Positions 11,747 to 23,609 of a DNA stretch of 64,000 nucleotides are shown here, piece by piece. Below the pieces are notes generated by a model that ran no database searches, was not told where the DNA came from, and saw nothing but the letters and a program-made list of their open reading frames with translations. The first letter of the stretch is position 1. Every line of letters begins with the position of its first letter. Position numbers and translations under genes: made by a program. The stretch comes from Carnegiea gigantea (lineage: Eukaryota > Streptophyta > Magnoliopsida > Caryophyllales > Cactaceae), in the NCBI GenBank assembly GCA_029747015.1, contig JAKOGI010002181.1, positions 1-64,000 of the forward strand, written 5' to 3'.

Positions 11747-14572
11747 ATGGGTAGTGAAATTCTAAGGTCAGCATCCATCAGGTCACAGCAATGGCCCAGC
11801 AAGAAGTCCAAGAAATCTGAACCGAGCAGCTCAGCCGAAGTTTCAGGTCTGCAACCATTCCCCCCCCCCCCCCCCCAAAAAAGTAAAACGAAAAAGGAAA
11901 GGAAGGCTTAAATATTTCAAAAAGAAAGGTCTCCTATATTTCTCTTGCAGCTGCAGTTTTCAAATTGTAAGCACAAATTCCGTCTGTAATACTGGGGCTT
12001 TTGCAGATTGTGAAGCTGAGGGGCACCTGAGCCATAGTTTTGTCAGCTCCAGAGAAATCGAATCGTCAGGTTTAACTAACGAATTAAGGTTAGGGAACAG
12101 CCTTTTTTGTTTTCACACAGACTATGCATACGTTGAGTGTAGCTAAAATAGTTCTTGAAGCAGGGTTTTCGTGGGGACGTGGAATGTGGCTGGAAAATCT
12201 CCAGTAGGGAGTTTAGTGGCAGATTTGGATGAATGGCTACATCAGAAGAGCTCGGTGGACATGTATGTTCTCGGGTGAGTAATGGCTTAAGAATACTACT
12301 TTGCACAATTGCTTTTGAAAGAAGAGCATGAGATCTATCAATTGTCAACCAACCTTGCTTTTCACAGGTTTCAGGAGATTGTCCCTCTGAACACAATGTC
12401 AGTGATAGGAATGGAAGATTACACAGAACCAAGAAAATGGAATCTGCTCATCGGAAAGACTCTCAACAACAAAGAGGGGAGCATTTGGTTGACTCCTACG
12501 ATGACACCAATTATAAATGATGATTACCAGTATAGGAAGCCTTCAAATTCTGAAGGACAAACAGGGCTGCGAAGGAGCACCACTCCCCTCAGAGAGAGGC
12601 CAAAAACTCAACATGGGGAGGAGCATGGAAGCGCTTGCTCATACAGTTTGATGGCCAGCAAAAAGTTGGTCGGAGTTTTTATAACCATATGGATGAAAAG
12701 GGAGCTGCTGAAGAAATATCGGGTTTCAAATGTGAAGGCATGCACAGTTGCATGTGGTTTAATGGGTTATTTGGGAAACAAAGGAGCAGTCTCAGTCAGC
12801 ATGTCAATTGAAGGAACTAGCTTTTGCTTCATCACCGCGCACTTGGCTTCTGGGGAGAAGAAGGGGGATGAAGGACGAAGGAATCAACAAGTCGTGGAGA
12901 TTTTCAAACGAACAAATTTCCCTCGATTTTCTATGGAGAATGATGGGTCACTTCCATCAACCATCACAGGACACGAGTAAGAATTCTGAAGCTCTTTTCT
13001 GGTCCCCGTCTCTCAACCTGCCTCTAGATAGGATATTCTTTCCTCCTCAAACAACCCTCGCAGGCGCCCCCCCCCCCCCCCCAAAAAAAAAAAAAAACTT
13101 TCTTTAAAAAAAATAAAAATTAAGAAAGAGCAATGTAGAGGAAGAAGAAATCTTAGGACAATAAATGCACACGGAACACCCAAATTTAGTCTCCTCATCA
13201 TCCATCATAGCATTTAATACATTATTGCATATAAGCATTGTCATGAGCTTAACGGTAATTGGAGGTCGTCTAGGGACCAACTAATAAATTTCCGGGTATT
13301 TCACGAGCTCACACTCAAAACAGCACTAAAACACACCTAGGCCATAAGCTGAAGGAGGAAAACTTAACAGAAGTGATTGCCTGAAGGTTGAATCCCAGAT
13401 CTAAATTTTGAAGACATTGCTCCTTCAATTTTCCCGCTTAACCCAACCGATACCTACTGCTCTTGAATAGTGCTATTTGTCATCAATTGAATCTACTGAT
13501 AAATCAAGAGTGCAAGTCATTTCATTACTGCTAAAGCCGAGCTGTCAAATGTGAAACAGCCGAATATTTTGGTTTGGGGACCTCAATTATCGACTATACA
13601 TGAAAGACAAAATTGCACGGGAGCTGATAAGAAAGAAGAATTGGAAAGAACTGCAAAAATTTGACCAGCTTAAAAAGGAGCAAGAACAAGGAGTATTCCA
13701 GGGCTGGAAAGAAGGAGACATAGAGTTTGCACCCACTTACAAGTACTCTGTAGAACTTGGAAATCATTATACAGGAGACAAACATGCTCCTTTTGCACCA
13801 AACACGGGAGAGAAGCGAAGAACTCCAGCATGGTATGCCTTTGGATCAATAGCACTGTCATTTTGCTTACCAGCGTGAATGACATCTCACAATCAAGGAT
13901 TATACGCTTCCCAATTAAAGTTTAGAACTAGAGAGTTATTTTAATGTATCTGTATTACGGACCAAAGCTAAGATGTTTATGAACTAACAAAGAGTAATCT
14001 TTGCAGGTGTGACAGGATTATGTGGTATGGAAACGGCATTGAACAACTTTCCTACTCTCGGGGAGAGAGTAAATTCTCTGACCATCGGCCTGTTTCTGGC
14101 CTTTTCACCACAGAAATTAACGTACTGAAGCCTGCAAATTCAAAAACAATAGCATTAAGCAAGTTTCTCTCTTCAATGAATCTTTCCAGACATAAAGTAA
14201 GCATCTTACCCAAAATGCCATCATTAATCATTATTCCTTTCAGAACTATGAGGCAAGCAATCACAACTGTGGAGTTGTATGCATATAGTTATGCAGGATA
14301 GTCACATTTTTAAAATTACTGCACTTGGGGACATGTTAAACCACCAAACACGCTAATCTTGAAGTTCAAAACTTCGCTATTAATTCCAGACAAAAGATGA
14401 GATATAACAATTGTGTTTGGAGGACATTTTCACAATACTTATTTTTTGTATTGTCATGCAGGCCCAACCTACATGGGCAGAAGAGACTAGACGTACATTA
14501 CTATCACTGATCAGGGCAGAAGTAGAAGAATCTGCAGCAAAAAAACCATTTCCTGTAGATAATAGGTCATAG
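11747..14572 (+). CDS. Type I inositol polyphosphate 5-phosphatase, about 7 exons
   Basis: Removes the 5-phosphate from inositol phosphates and/or phosphoinositides, so it acts in Ca2+/phosphoinositide signalling. Exons I support: 11747-11846 ([13 protein letters not shown]; tentative), 12007-12069 (tentative), 12164-12274 ([13 protein letters not shown]), 12368-12976 ([31 protein letters not shown]), 13560-13832 (catalytic WFGDLNYR, then RTPAW), 14007-14196 ([17 protein letters not shown]) and 14462-14572 (ends at TAG). Junctions from 12274 onward are canonical GT/AG and phases close exactly. All signature motifs of the family (GDLNYR, PAWCDR, SDHRP) are intact, and about 480 residues is normal for the plant family. 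The odd point is the 5' end: joining exon 2 to the VFVGTWNV exon needs a GTCAGG donor at 12065, or the phase fails. Which subfamily is uncertain. Confidence 0.88.
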
Positions 14573-15141
14573 TAATACGCCAGTAACTGACTTAGCTTAT
14601 TGCTGCAACATACAGGTAAAAGTAATTGTGATACACCTTATTTGTCTTTTTTTTTGACAATCAAAAAGATTGTTCATTCTTTATCCTCTCATTCAAGGCA
14701 CCATGTAGAATGAAGGAGACATGTTCCAAGATGTAATTTTAACTGTTTTTGTTGATACTTTTTCTTTTTACATTTTTTCATGGTTAGATCTAGCAAAATG
14801 ATGCAGCATTTTGATGGGTCTACTTACGGTATAAGTCGGTGCATTTAAGTTCCCAAAAGAGGGGAGAAGACAATGCATCAGTGCTTCTTATGATAACATC
14901 ATCCGAGGGAAGTTGCTTGCAAGAAAATAACAGAACAGAAAAAAGAATATAGAACTGACTGCTCTGCAGTTTATTCCTTCTGCCTAACTCAGGAAGAGGC
15001 AAATTGATTCAAATTAATTTTCAAGTTCAGGGAATTTGCATACAGACATTCAGCTGTGAGGAATGCCAAATTAACTAGTCAATATAGACAAACTTATGAA
15101 AATGAATAGAAGGTGAAACCAAATGCGCAGCATACAGTTCA
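14573..15141. other. Probable convergent 3' UTRs
   Basis: Lies between the stop of the plus-strand 5-phosphatase and the proposed stop of the minus-strand coiled-coil gene. T-rich stretches fit 3' ends. No coding feature seen. Confidence 0.4.
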
Positions 15142-18100
15142 TCAATGGTGCTCCATTTGCTGAAGAAGTTCTGCCAAGGACTCTGAATTGTCAACATGAC
15201 AGCTAGGACATATACACCTGCTCTGCAGCTCTTCACTGAAGGAAGCACAAATCTCCTCCAATTCAGAAGTCTGCTTATTTCCAGTCAAAGACAGCATTAC
15301 ACAGTAAGAGGATAGTTCAGCTTGTGTGAGATACATAGAAGATATACTTCTCTGTCCTATTTTCTTTTATAGGCAAGGCACCGAATCGAGGAGCTCCACC
15401 TGGAGTCCAGACATAGTGACATTCGGAAGGAGGCATTGGGAAGGAGGGGCAGTTAAGGGAGGGGCAAACTCCTCAATGCCTCTAGTGAATTCACTTTCAT
15501 GGAAGGTGGGTTTTCTCCCGCTGCCTGCTGGTCCATTCCTACAATAGCTTACACCGATCCATTAACTGATGACTTCTGTTTCAAATAACACGTACCAAGG
15601 GAAACAGCATTATAGTTAACATATTTGGCTTGTGAGCTTCTTGATACATCTTATATGTATGTTCAACCCTGATTCAGGAACATTTCTTGCGTAACCAACA
15701 AAAGGAACAATGCGCTTGCACTTTCAATCACTTTATCCATGCTCAGTCGAACCACACAGTGCTTCAAAAGTTCACTCTAAGCTTCTTGATTCTCACGAAG
15801 TTTAGGTATCCAATTACGTTGACAACATAAATGTAGTACATTGATAAACTTAGGGCACAAAGGAATCTATCTAAGGGCGTGATTTAGTTTATCTAGGTGG
15901 CATATACAATCTCCCCACACAATTTCGAAAGATGATTCCATTGACTCCTGATAAACATATTGCAATAATCAGCCTACCATAATAGAAAGCTGAAAAACTA
16001 CAATTGAGTTTCTTTTACAATGCATTTCTTGTTGATTGCATGGCATTGATGAGTACGTGGGAAGAGAATATGCTTATGATTATTGCTCAATTGCCATCTT
16101 TTATGATTTCATGCAAGTGCAACCAATGATTACTTGAATAAAAATATAGGCGAAATGAAAATTTATCAGGATATCTTGTCAAATCCTGCAACTCTTTAAC
16201 GTCTTTCGCAATTCCCTCTATCAGTTCCTTTCTCCTCTTGGAATCATCAAGCTCTTGATGTAGCTGCCAATTTGAGGAAGCACAGCATCAATTTCATTGC
16301 TAATAAGACACAATGTAACCAACAAACTGGGCCTAGGTTGGGACATGATCAAAGACTGCTCTATTTTACTCCTGATGATACTTAAAACCACTGCGCCACG
16401 AAGTATGTATACTTGATTGTGGAGATTCTGCTCCGTTTCACATTCTCGTTCCTCTGCTGCAGTCTGAGCTACAATGGCAGAGATCTTTTTCTCAAGGTCA
16501 ACAAATTCTGCATCTTCACCTCGTGGATGGATATGCTTTGCTGGGAAATTCAAATCTTCAACTCATTTGGCAGCAATAAATCAAATGAGCTCACAGTGCA
16601 TGCATGTAACCAAACAGATGCTGCGAACCCTAAGTACCAGCTTACTTTACTATTGTCACCTATAAAGATTTAGAAGTGGGAGTTTTCAGCTTGGATTAGA
16701 GTGGACTGAAGCAAATGCCTCTGTAAACTGTTCTCTGCTTCCTTTATGTAGTAGTAGGGAGTCAGCATTTTTTAAGGGTGTATTCGGTAATAGAGGTTGA
16801 AGTAGAGGTTAGTGGTTTATAGTGATCAAAATATTATAAACCACTCCTTAAAGTGTTCGGTAAAGTAGTGAATGAGGTAGTGGCTGAGGTTTATGTAGTG
16901 TTTTTTAAAAGCTAATGAAAGTAGCTTTTCAAAACTTCTACCCAGTGGTTGCATTGCAAATTACAAAATTCTTCTTTTTATTTACTAAAAACCTTTATTT
17001 ATTGTGTCCTTTTTAGTCATTTTATATAAATCTGCTACTTCAGCAGCTACCTTTACCAAACGCATTCATGTTAAATCGCTAACTAAACCGCTAACCATTA
17101 ACCACTAGTGGGTCACAGCTAATCGCTAATAAAACCGCTAACAGCTAACCATTACTAAAACAGCTAATTTTACCGAACACGCCCTAAATCTGTGACCTAA
17201 GGCACCACCTTCTGTGTAATTCTACAATTCAAGGCCAAAGCTGCTACATAAAAATCCTCCCCCCACCCCTAAAAAAAAAAAAAAATAACTGCTTAGGGGG
17301 GATTCTTGGGATATGGATTTGACCTAATGATGCGAACCCCTAGTACCAAGCTACAGTAACTTTCCTCTTATGCATTATATAAACATTTTGATTGCCATTT
17401 AACATTGATACATCAGAAAGCCCTTAAAGGAGATGGAAGGAGATACAATAGAAGACATATGGAAAACATCCTTTTGCTACGCGTATCTTGTATGGTGATG
17501 CATGTTCACCGTCCAAGTTAAAAGTAAAATATAGACCTCTTTGCTTACTCTGGTATAGCTTATCATCTGTCAAGATAATATTGTCAAATTTATTGATACA
17601 TTTGAGCAACTACGTAGCCATCAAAGAAAATAGAGCAAAACTTTGAACAAAGTGATGCTCCTTAATGAAATTGAAATTTCATGACACACAAGACGGAAAC
17701 TGAAACAACTAACTGCCTTATTCATTTTCCAAAAAACAATTGAGACAATTTTTTAGCAGGATTCTGGCAGAGCAATAATAAGGTTATAGTCTGCACAAGC
17801 AACAAATTGGATGACATAAGGGCAGAATTTGGGGTACATTCATCAAACTGCATGTGATAATTGAAGGTCTCAAAAGCATAGCATTACACAATTCCATTAA
17901 CCTTGTGCCTCAGCATCAGTTAAGTAGAATGTCCTGAGACTATCCTATGCGAGCATTGCAGACTTTTCCGTACAGATCTAGCCAGTTTCACTAACAAAAA
18001 ACAAATCAATCAATGCCAATGGAAAAAGGATAAGACATTGGGAACAACCCTTCTGACTGCCGCCCTCATTAAATTTGAGGAAAAAAGCTAACCAGAATCA

Positions 18101-21100
18101 GAAAAAAAATAATGAAGAAAAAGCTAACATGGGGCCCTAAAGGCATAAGAATCTGAGGATTACAGGATACACTCACAGACTGATGAAAAGTTTACCAAAC
18201 AAGGGTCACTTACTTTCTGATCATCTGATGCATACGATGTTTGATTCATGAGCCACAGAATGCAGAATATCACCTGATGAAGTCGTCAGGCAGATTCTTT
18301 GCTGCACATTGAGGAAAGCAAACTCCTGGAATTTCCTGCAACCAATACATACGTATTAATCTCCTTCAGTTTGAAGATAAGGACGTTGTTAACTGATTTT
18401 ACATACCAATCAGTACAAAACAATCTAAAATCAAGGACATATATAGCCCGAAGCAAGCATCTAATATCAACCCATTATAGAGCAGCCTCCCCAACAAATT
18501 TTCACAACAAACTTGCTCCTACTTATGAAGCATCTTGACAAGGAAAATACCATCTTTAATACATAGACATTGACCAACAGCGAACGAGATATAGAAGTGT
18601 CATGATGTGTCTCTTCAACGACAGGGATGTGGCAATGTATTGTGGAGTCGCAAAATTCTACCGATTGCCAACTAATTATTGTCTATTAGTAACAAACACA
18701 AGTAAAGGTACATGATTATTGATGACTGTGACAACTCCCTGTGCAAGAAGATAAGGAGAGCTTCAATCCTTTACATATGCAACCTAAATATGGTGATTAA
18801 TCCTCTTAAGTAAGGTCCTTAAAGAATTAGAAAAATATAAACTTCTATAATGTTGTATACAGCAATGCTTCTATATTTGATGTGATCAATCTCCTTTACG
18901 AATATGCTAAGTTTATTTAAAAATAACCAGGTGCTCAGAGAGCAGTCAGTTGCCTATGAACTTGGCAGGTGCACCACCTAGGTTCAAACCTGGGTGAAGG
19001 TGCTCTGGAGTCTAGCTTGTGCCCCCCCCCCCCAAAAAAAAAACCCCTTTCCCCGGCCCGAAACAGTCTGGTTCCAAAAGGGGGAAAAAAAATTGAAAAT
19101 AAACTAAAGTTGGGTTTTAAATTCTATGAAATGATGCATTTTACAACAGCAAAATAGCAACAAGACGATCATGATTGCTTAACAAGTATTTAACCAGTAC
19201 ACAACAAACCTTATCTTGGTCTTGAGCTCAAGCATTTGGCAAATAAATCCATCTCTGCACAGCCCAAAAAAGGGGGACCAAAAAAAAAAAAAAAGGACTT
19301 CAACACAAGCAACCAAAAGGGGCTAAGAATTTGATTTTTTTTTTTTTGTTTTAAATTATGGACTAGGAATTTCCCTGAGCCTATCCTGCTTATATTTGAC
19401 AATGCGTCAAATAATCGTTGCAATAACCCTCGTTTCTTTAAACATTAAAAATGTCTCGAACATATGTCATAGGCTTGAAATTGAATAAACGTTACATTAA
19501 AAGGTTAAATTGTACCTTAGAGCTGCCTCTTCGTTCTTCCCAACAGTTTCCACACCAAAGTCATCAGATGAAACAACTGAATTAGGCCCTGTTCTTTTCA
19601 GTGGGAAATAATGGGTGTGGGATGGGTGAGTGTGGAAAAGGGGGGGAAGGAGTGGGTGAGGGTGGTATTTTTTTTTTAAGTGTGGGAAGGAGTGGGTGAG
19701 TGTAGGTGAAAGTTGAATGTAGTTGAATAAAGTTGAAGTATTGGTTATTAATATTTTTTTGTTTTATAATATAACAATTTTATTGTGATAGTAACTAATG
19801 ATGATGAAATTTTTTTATTTTTGTTTATTCTTTTTTGTTCTTTTTTATTTTGTTTTTTTATTTTTTATTTTTGTATTTTTGTATTTTTTATTTTTGTATT
19901 TTTTATTTTTTATTTTTTATTTTGCTTACATTTTTTAAATTTTTTAGTTTTACTTTTCTTATATTTTTTAAATTTTTTTATTTTTATTTTTTATTTTTAT
20001 TTTTATTTTTCTTAAATTTTTTAAATTTTTTTAGTTTTAATTTTTTATTTTCTTATTTTTTATTTTTTTGTATTTATTTTTTATTTTTTATTTTTTTGGA
20101 ATTTTCCTTAGGTTGTTTTTCTAAAATGAAAAATGAAAAATAAAAAATAAATACAACAAAATAAAAATAAAAAATAAAAATAAATGCAACAAAATTTAAA
20201 AATTAAGAATTAAAAAATAAAAAATAAAAAATAAAAATAAATACAAAAAACCTAAAAATTAAAAAAATAAAAAATCAAAAAATAAAAAACAAATACAAAA
20301 AAATTAAAAATTAAAAAATAAAAAATAATAATAAAAAATAAAAAATTGAAAAAATAAAAATAAAAATAAAAATACAAAATACAAAATACAAAAATAAAAA
20401 AATAAAAAATACAAAAATACAAAAATAAAAACAAAAAATACAAAAATACAAAAACACAAAAATAAAAAATTAAAAAATAAAAAATAACAAAATAACAAAA
20501 TAACAAAATAAAAATAAAAAATAAAAAAATTCAAGTAATATAAAATTTCTAAAAATAATGTCAACTACAATACATCTGCACTTTCTATCACGAATTACGA
20601 ATAATATCAAAAAATTATACGTAGGAAAAAACACCTGCAACTTCTGTCATGGATTACGATGTACAAAAAATTATTCTGTCACATACACCGCAACAACCAT
20701 ATACGTTTTCTAACCTACAATAAATATCTCGTAATCAACGATAACAAAAAAAATAAAACTGTTCCATAACATCCCAAAAATTAAAACTGCTCATAATTGT
20801 TATCAGATTATTCGTACACATAATTACATAAATTATAAAAATTTTCAGAATATGAGAAATAGTTGTTTTATGTAGGTGTAGAAAGAAGTAGGTGAGTTTG
20901 AGAATGAGTGGTTTTTTTTTTTAAGTGTGGAAAGGAGTGGGAAGAGGGGGAAGGAGTGGGTAAGTATAGGTAAGGTTGATTAAACTACGAAAAGAACAGC
21001 GTCTTAAATTTCGCAAATAAATAAACAAAATAGTTCAAGAAATTACCTTAAGAGCATCTACATCAGATCCTACTTTAGAAATCTCATCCTGAATCGAAGC

Positions 21101-21569
21101 AATCCTCGCCTAAAAACGAGCGGATGCTCAAATAGTGAGAGACAAACCTAGATTCGTAAACTAAAAATCCACACGATCTTGTAAAAACACTGAATAATGT
21201 TCTTCTTCCATCGATCAAGGGAGAGAACTGACCTCTAGGGTTTGGATTGAAGCTTCACTAATCGACAACTGAACCTCATAGCCATAGAGCTCTTGCTCCG
21301 CTGTTTCCTTGATGCATTTGCCGTTCTCCAGGTCTGAATTTGCTGCTTCTAGCTCTGATCGAAGCTCCTCAATTCGCTTCTTCAAGTTGAAGACTCTTCG
21401 CTCTACAAACAAAATTCGAGCAGAAACCAGCGCAGAGAATTCTCTGATCAAATGATGACATTATTGACATGAAGAGAGAGAGAAAGAGAGGTTTACCTCC
21501 TTGAGATTTCTCCGCAGCGAAATCTCGAATCAGAGTGAGCAGTTGTTTCTGAGAATCGGTTGCCGCCAT
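15142..21569 (-). CDS. Small coiled-coil protein, function unknown, about 8 exons
   Basis: I do not recognise the family. Minus-strand exons: 21497-21569 (ATG at 21569, MAATDSQKQLLTLIRDFAAE), 21233-21402 (RIEELRSELEAANSDLE, a clear heptad coiled coil), 21047-21109 (ARIASIQDEISKVGSDVDAL), 19516-19576 (VSSDDFGVETVGKNEEAAL), 19210-19254 (DGFICQMLELKTKI), 18274-18335 (KFQEFAFLNVQQRI) and 16413-16540 (EFVDLEKKISAIVAQTAAEE). A likely last exon ends at 15142 (TSELEEICASFSEEL, then CICPSCH). GT/AG sites flank all of these, and phases agree from exon 4 to exon 7; the exon 3 to 4 phase is off by one and the last acceptor is unsettled. The product would be about 260 residues, mostly helical, so probably a structural or complex subunit. 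A CT repeat sits in the 5' leader and a MITE fills intron 3. Confidence 0.65.
16776..17184. mobile_element. MITE with TAA duplication, 409 bp
   Basis: The left end is GGGTGTATTCGGTAA; the right end read inward is GGGCGTGTTCGGTAA. TAA lies at 16773-16775 and 17185-17187. It lies upstream of exon 7, in intron 6 of the minus-strand coiled-coil gene. Non-coding, with internal repeats of GCTAA/CTAACC-type motifs. Confidence 0.8.
19585..21003. mobile_element. Tourist-like MITE with hairpin-prone core, 1.42 kb, in intron 3
   Basis: Terminal repeats are GGCCCTGTTCTTTTC on the left and GACGCTGTTCTTTTC read inward from the right. TTA lies at 19582-19584 and 21004-21006. Subterminal G-rich direct repeats (AAGTGTGG, GGAGTGGG) lie near 19620-19700 and 20880-20960. 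The core has a T-rich arm of TTTTTA-like units (about 19806-20100) followed by an A-rich arm (about 20125-20535). It lies within 10 bases of the exon 4 acceptor of the coiled-coil gene. Confidence 0.85.
19806..20535. repeat. T-rich/A-rich inverted simple repeat
   Basis: About 300 bp of T5A-like units is followed by about 400 bp of the complementary A-rich units around a centre near 20110-20125. One strand could fold into a long imperfect hairpin. The long open frames here are low-complexity Phe/Tyr/Leu runs and are not genes. Confidence 0.85.
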
Positions 21570-21591
21570 GGATGATGAGTGATGATGCGCG

Positions 21592-21629
<38 letters not shown>

Positions 21630-22325
21630 TTGACACAGGATTCGCCTTCGCGCTTCCTTTTTTTTTTTCCCCTTGAGAATTCTGAAACGAAGAAATGTGG
21701 AAGTGAGCGTAGGTCTGTTTGTTATGATCATATTGAAGGAGTATATAACAAATTAGAACTGATTTGAGTAGGTTTGATTAGTAAAAAGTAAGTTTAAGTA
21801 AATTTAATTAATGCTTAATGGATTTGAGTAGTTTGAAAGCAAATATGTGAATGGGTTGGAATAAATTCGAGCAAAATTGATTAGCAGGTTGGAGCATATT
21901 GAATCAGATTTGACTAGTAGTTAGTAGGTTCGAGTAAGTAGCAGATTTAATATACTCGAAATGAACTAACTCAATATCGTGGAGATTGACCTAACCTAGA
22001 GATGCAGTTCTGGGATGTTCTAATTTGCCACAGAGTTTTTCTTTAATTTGTTGGGGATTTTTCGGACACAAATAATCCAAACTTTCAGAGATTTAGACGT
22101 TAATAATCTATACAAAAGAAATTAAGACCGATGTTTCGATTCAGCTCACTGTTGCCTAATTTTTTAAATGTTGGATTACTGACAATAAATATGTTCGAAT
22201 TTTGGAGCGCTAGAGCCTATTTCTAAATATTAAATTATTAATATTTACATCCTAAAGTTTGAATTATTTGAGTACATCAATCCTTTTGTAATCAGTGTTA
22301 CTATACTTAGTATTTTTGAGAAAAC
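21570..22325. other. Intergenic, 5' flank of the coiled-coil gene
   Basis: Contains the leader and promoter side of the minus-strand gene, and recurring TTTGAGTAG/GGTTTGA-type words at about 21765-21960. No gene seen. Confidence 0.45.
21597..21628 (-). repeat. (CT/GA)n microsatellite in the 5' leader of the coiled-coil gene
   Basis: CT run on the plus strand (GA in the transcript) about 30-60 bases upstream of the ATG. Such tracts are common in plant core promoters and leaders. Confidence 0.8.
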
Positions 22326-22328
22326 TAT

Positions 22329-22722
22329 GAGGATGTTTGGTAACAACAGTTGGTTAGAAAAAAAATAACTATTTGGAAGAATTTTAACCATTTTGACCAA
22401 GTCAAACAGGCAAAAGTCGTTTGCTAAATAGTTATTTGCAATAGCTGTTTGGCTCCAAAAAACTCTTTTTGAAAAAGTTATTCCCAATAATCTTTTGAGA
22501 AGAGTTTTTTGAAGAAATAACATAATTGTCCATAAGTTTAGAAAAATTATACACATCTCATTAAAAACTAATTCGCAAATAACGACATAAAAGAAAATTT
22601 ATCAACATATTTTTTAGAAATAGTTAGTTTCTACCAAACACTTTTGCTATAAACAGCTAATATAAACAACTAATATAAACAGCTACTAGCTAACAACTAA
22701 CAGTAGTTTGTCAAACGGGGCC
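22329..22722. mobile_element. Possible degenerate MITE, 394 bp
   Basis: The left end GAGGATGTTTGGTAA roughly mirrors the right end read inward, GGCCCCGTTTGACAAAC. TAT flanks both sides (22326-22328, 22723-22725). The interior has repeated AACAGCTA and CAACTAA words. The inverted repeat is poor, so confidence is modest. Confidence 0.45.
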
Positions 22723-22920
22723 TATATCATTGAGGGATTAGGTGACTCGTCATTGGTAGTCGTAGATTTTGGGGGGGGGGGGGCGATAACTTGGTACTCG
22801 TTGGAAAAACTGATACATTTGTAGCATTTTGTTTTTTTTTTTTCAAAATACTAAAGACAATTGCATTAAGTAAAAAAGGGGGAAAAAATCAATAGCATAC
22901 TGAGGAAAAATCAAAATCTG

Positions 22921-23015
22921 TATCATATACGTAGAGTATATGCTCTTGGAGCCACATAAGCAAAATATATATTAACAACCGTTCATATGACACATGCACA
23001 TTAAAAAAAGTAGAT

Positions 23016-23089
<74 letters not shown>

Positions 23090-23098
23090 ATATATATG

Positions 23099-23134
<36 letters not shown>

Positions 23135-23164
23135 TAATGTATATATATATATATATATATATAT

Positions 23165-23201
<37 letters not shown>

Positions 23202-23269
23202 TATAGATATATATGTATAATATATATGTATATATAGTATATATATATATATAATAATATATATATAGA

Positions 23270-23310
<41 letters not shown>

Positions 23311-23313
23311 TAT

Positions 23314-23410
<97 letters not shown>

Positions 23411-23442
23411 ACGGGAGTACATGCTCCCGAGAGTGTGTAATA
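22921..23442. repeat. TA microsatellite bounded by palindromic repeat ends
   Basis: An almost pure (TA)n tract with interspersed G/C variants occupies 23017-23406. Its flanks carry related hairpin-forming ends: GTAGAGTATATGCTCTTGG on the left, and ACGGGAGTACATGCTCCCG followed by AGAGTGTGTAATAATTT on the right. The right end resembles those of the repeat at 48.5-49.8 kb. The Ile/Tyr open frames are repeat artefacts. Confidence 0.65.
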
Positions 23443-23609
23443 ATTTGTCAGGAAAACAAAAATTGATAATTGATGACGTCTGCTTCCAAGAACTCTTCGT
23501 AAATCAGTTTGAAATTTTCTACAATTTTCTTGAGGCTTGAAACTTGAAGAGAACAGCCGATGCATACTTATTTAGATGTCCAAAATGGAAGACCCCATTT
23601 GAAAACTAA

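Noticed and set aside
15373..15453. Plus-strand exon-like text RIEELHLESRHSDIRKEALG after a TATAG
   Set aside because: No joining exons on the plus strand, and it lies among exons of the minus-strand gene; probably chance.
19785..20564. Long Phe/Tyr/Leu open frames on both strands
   Set aside because: They are the T-rich and A-rich arms of a MITE, low complexity in every frame.
22972..23565. Long Ile/Tyr open frames
   Set aside because: They translate the TA microsatellite and have no domain content.
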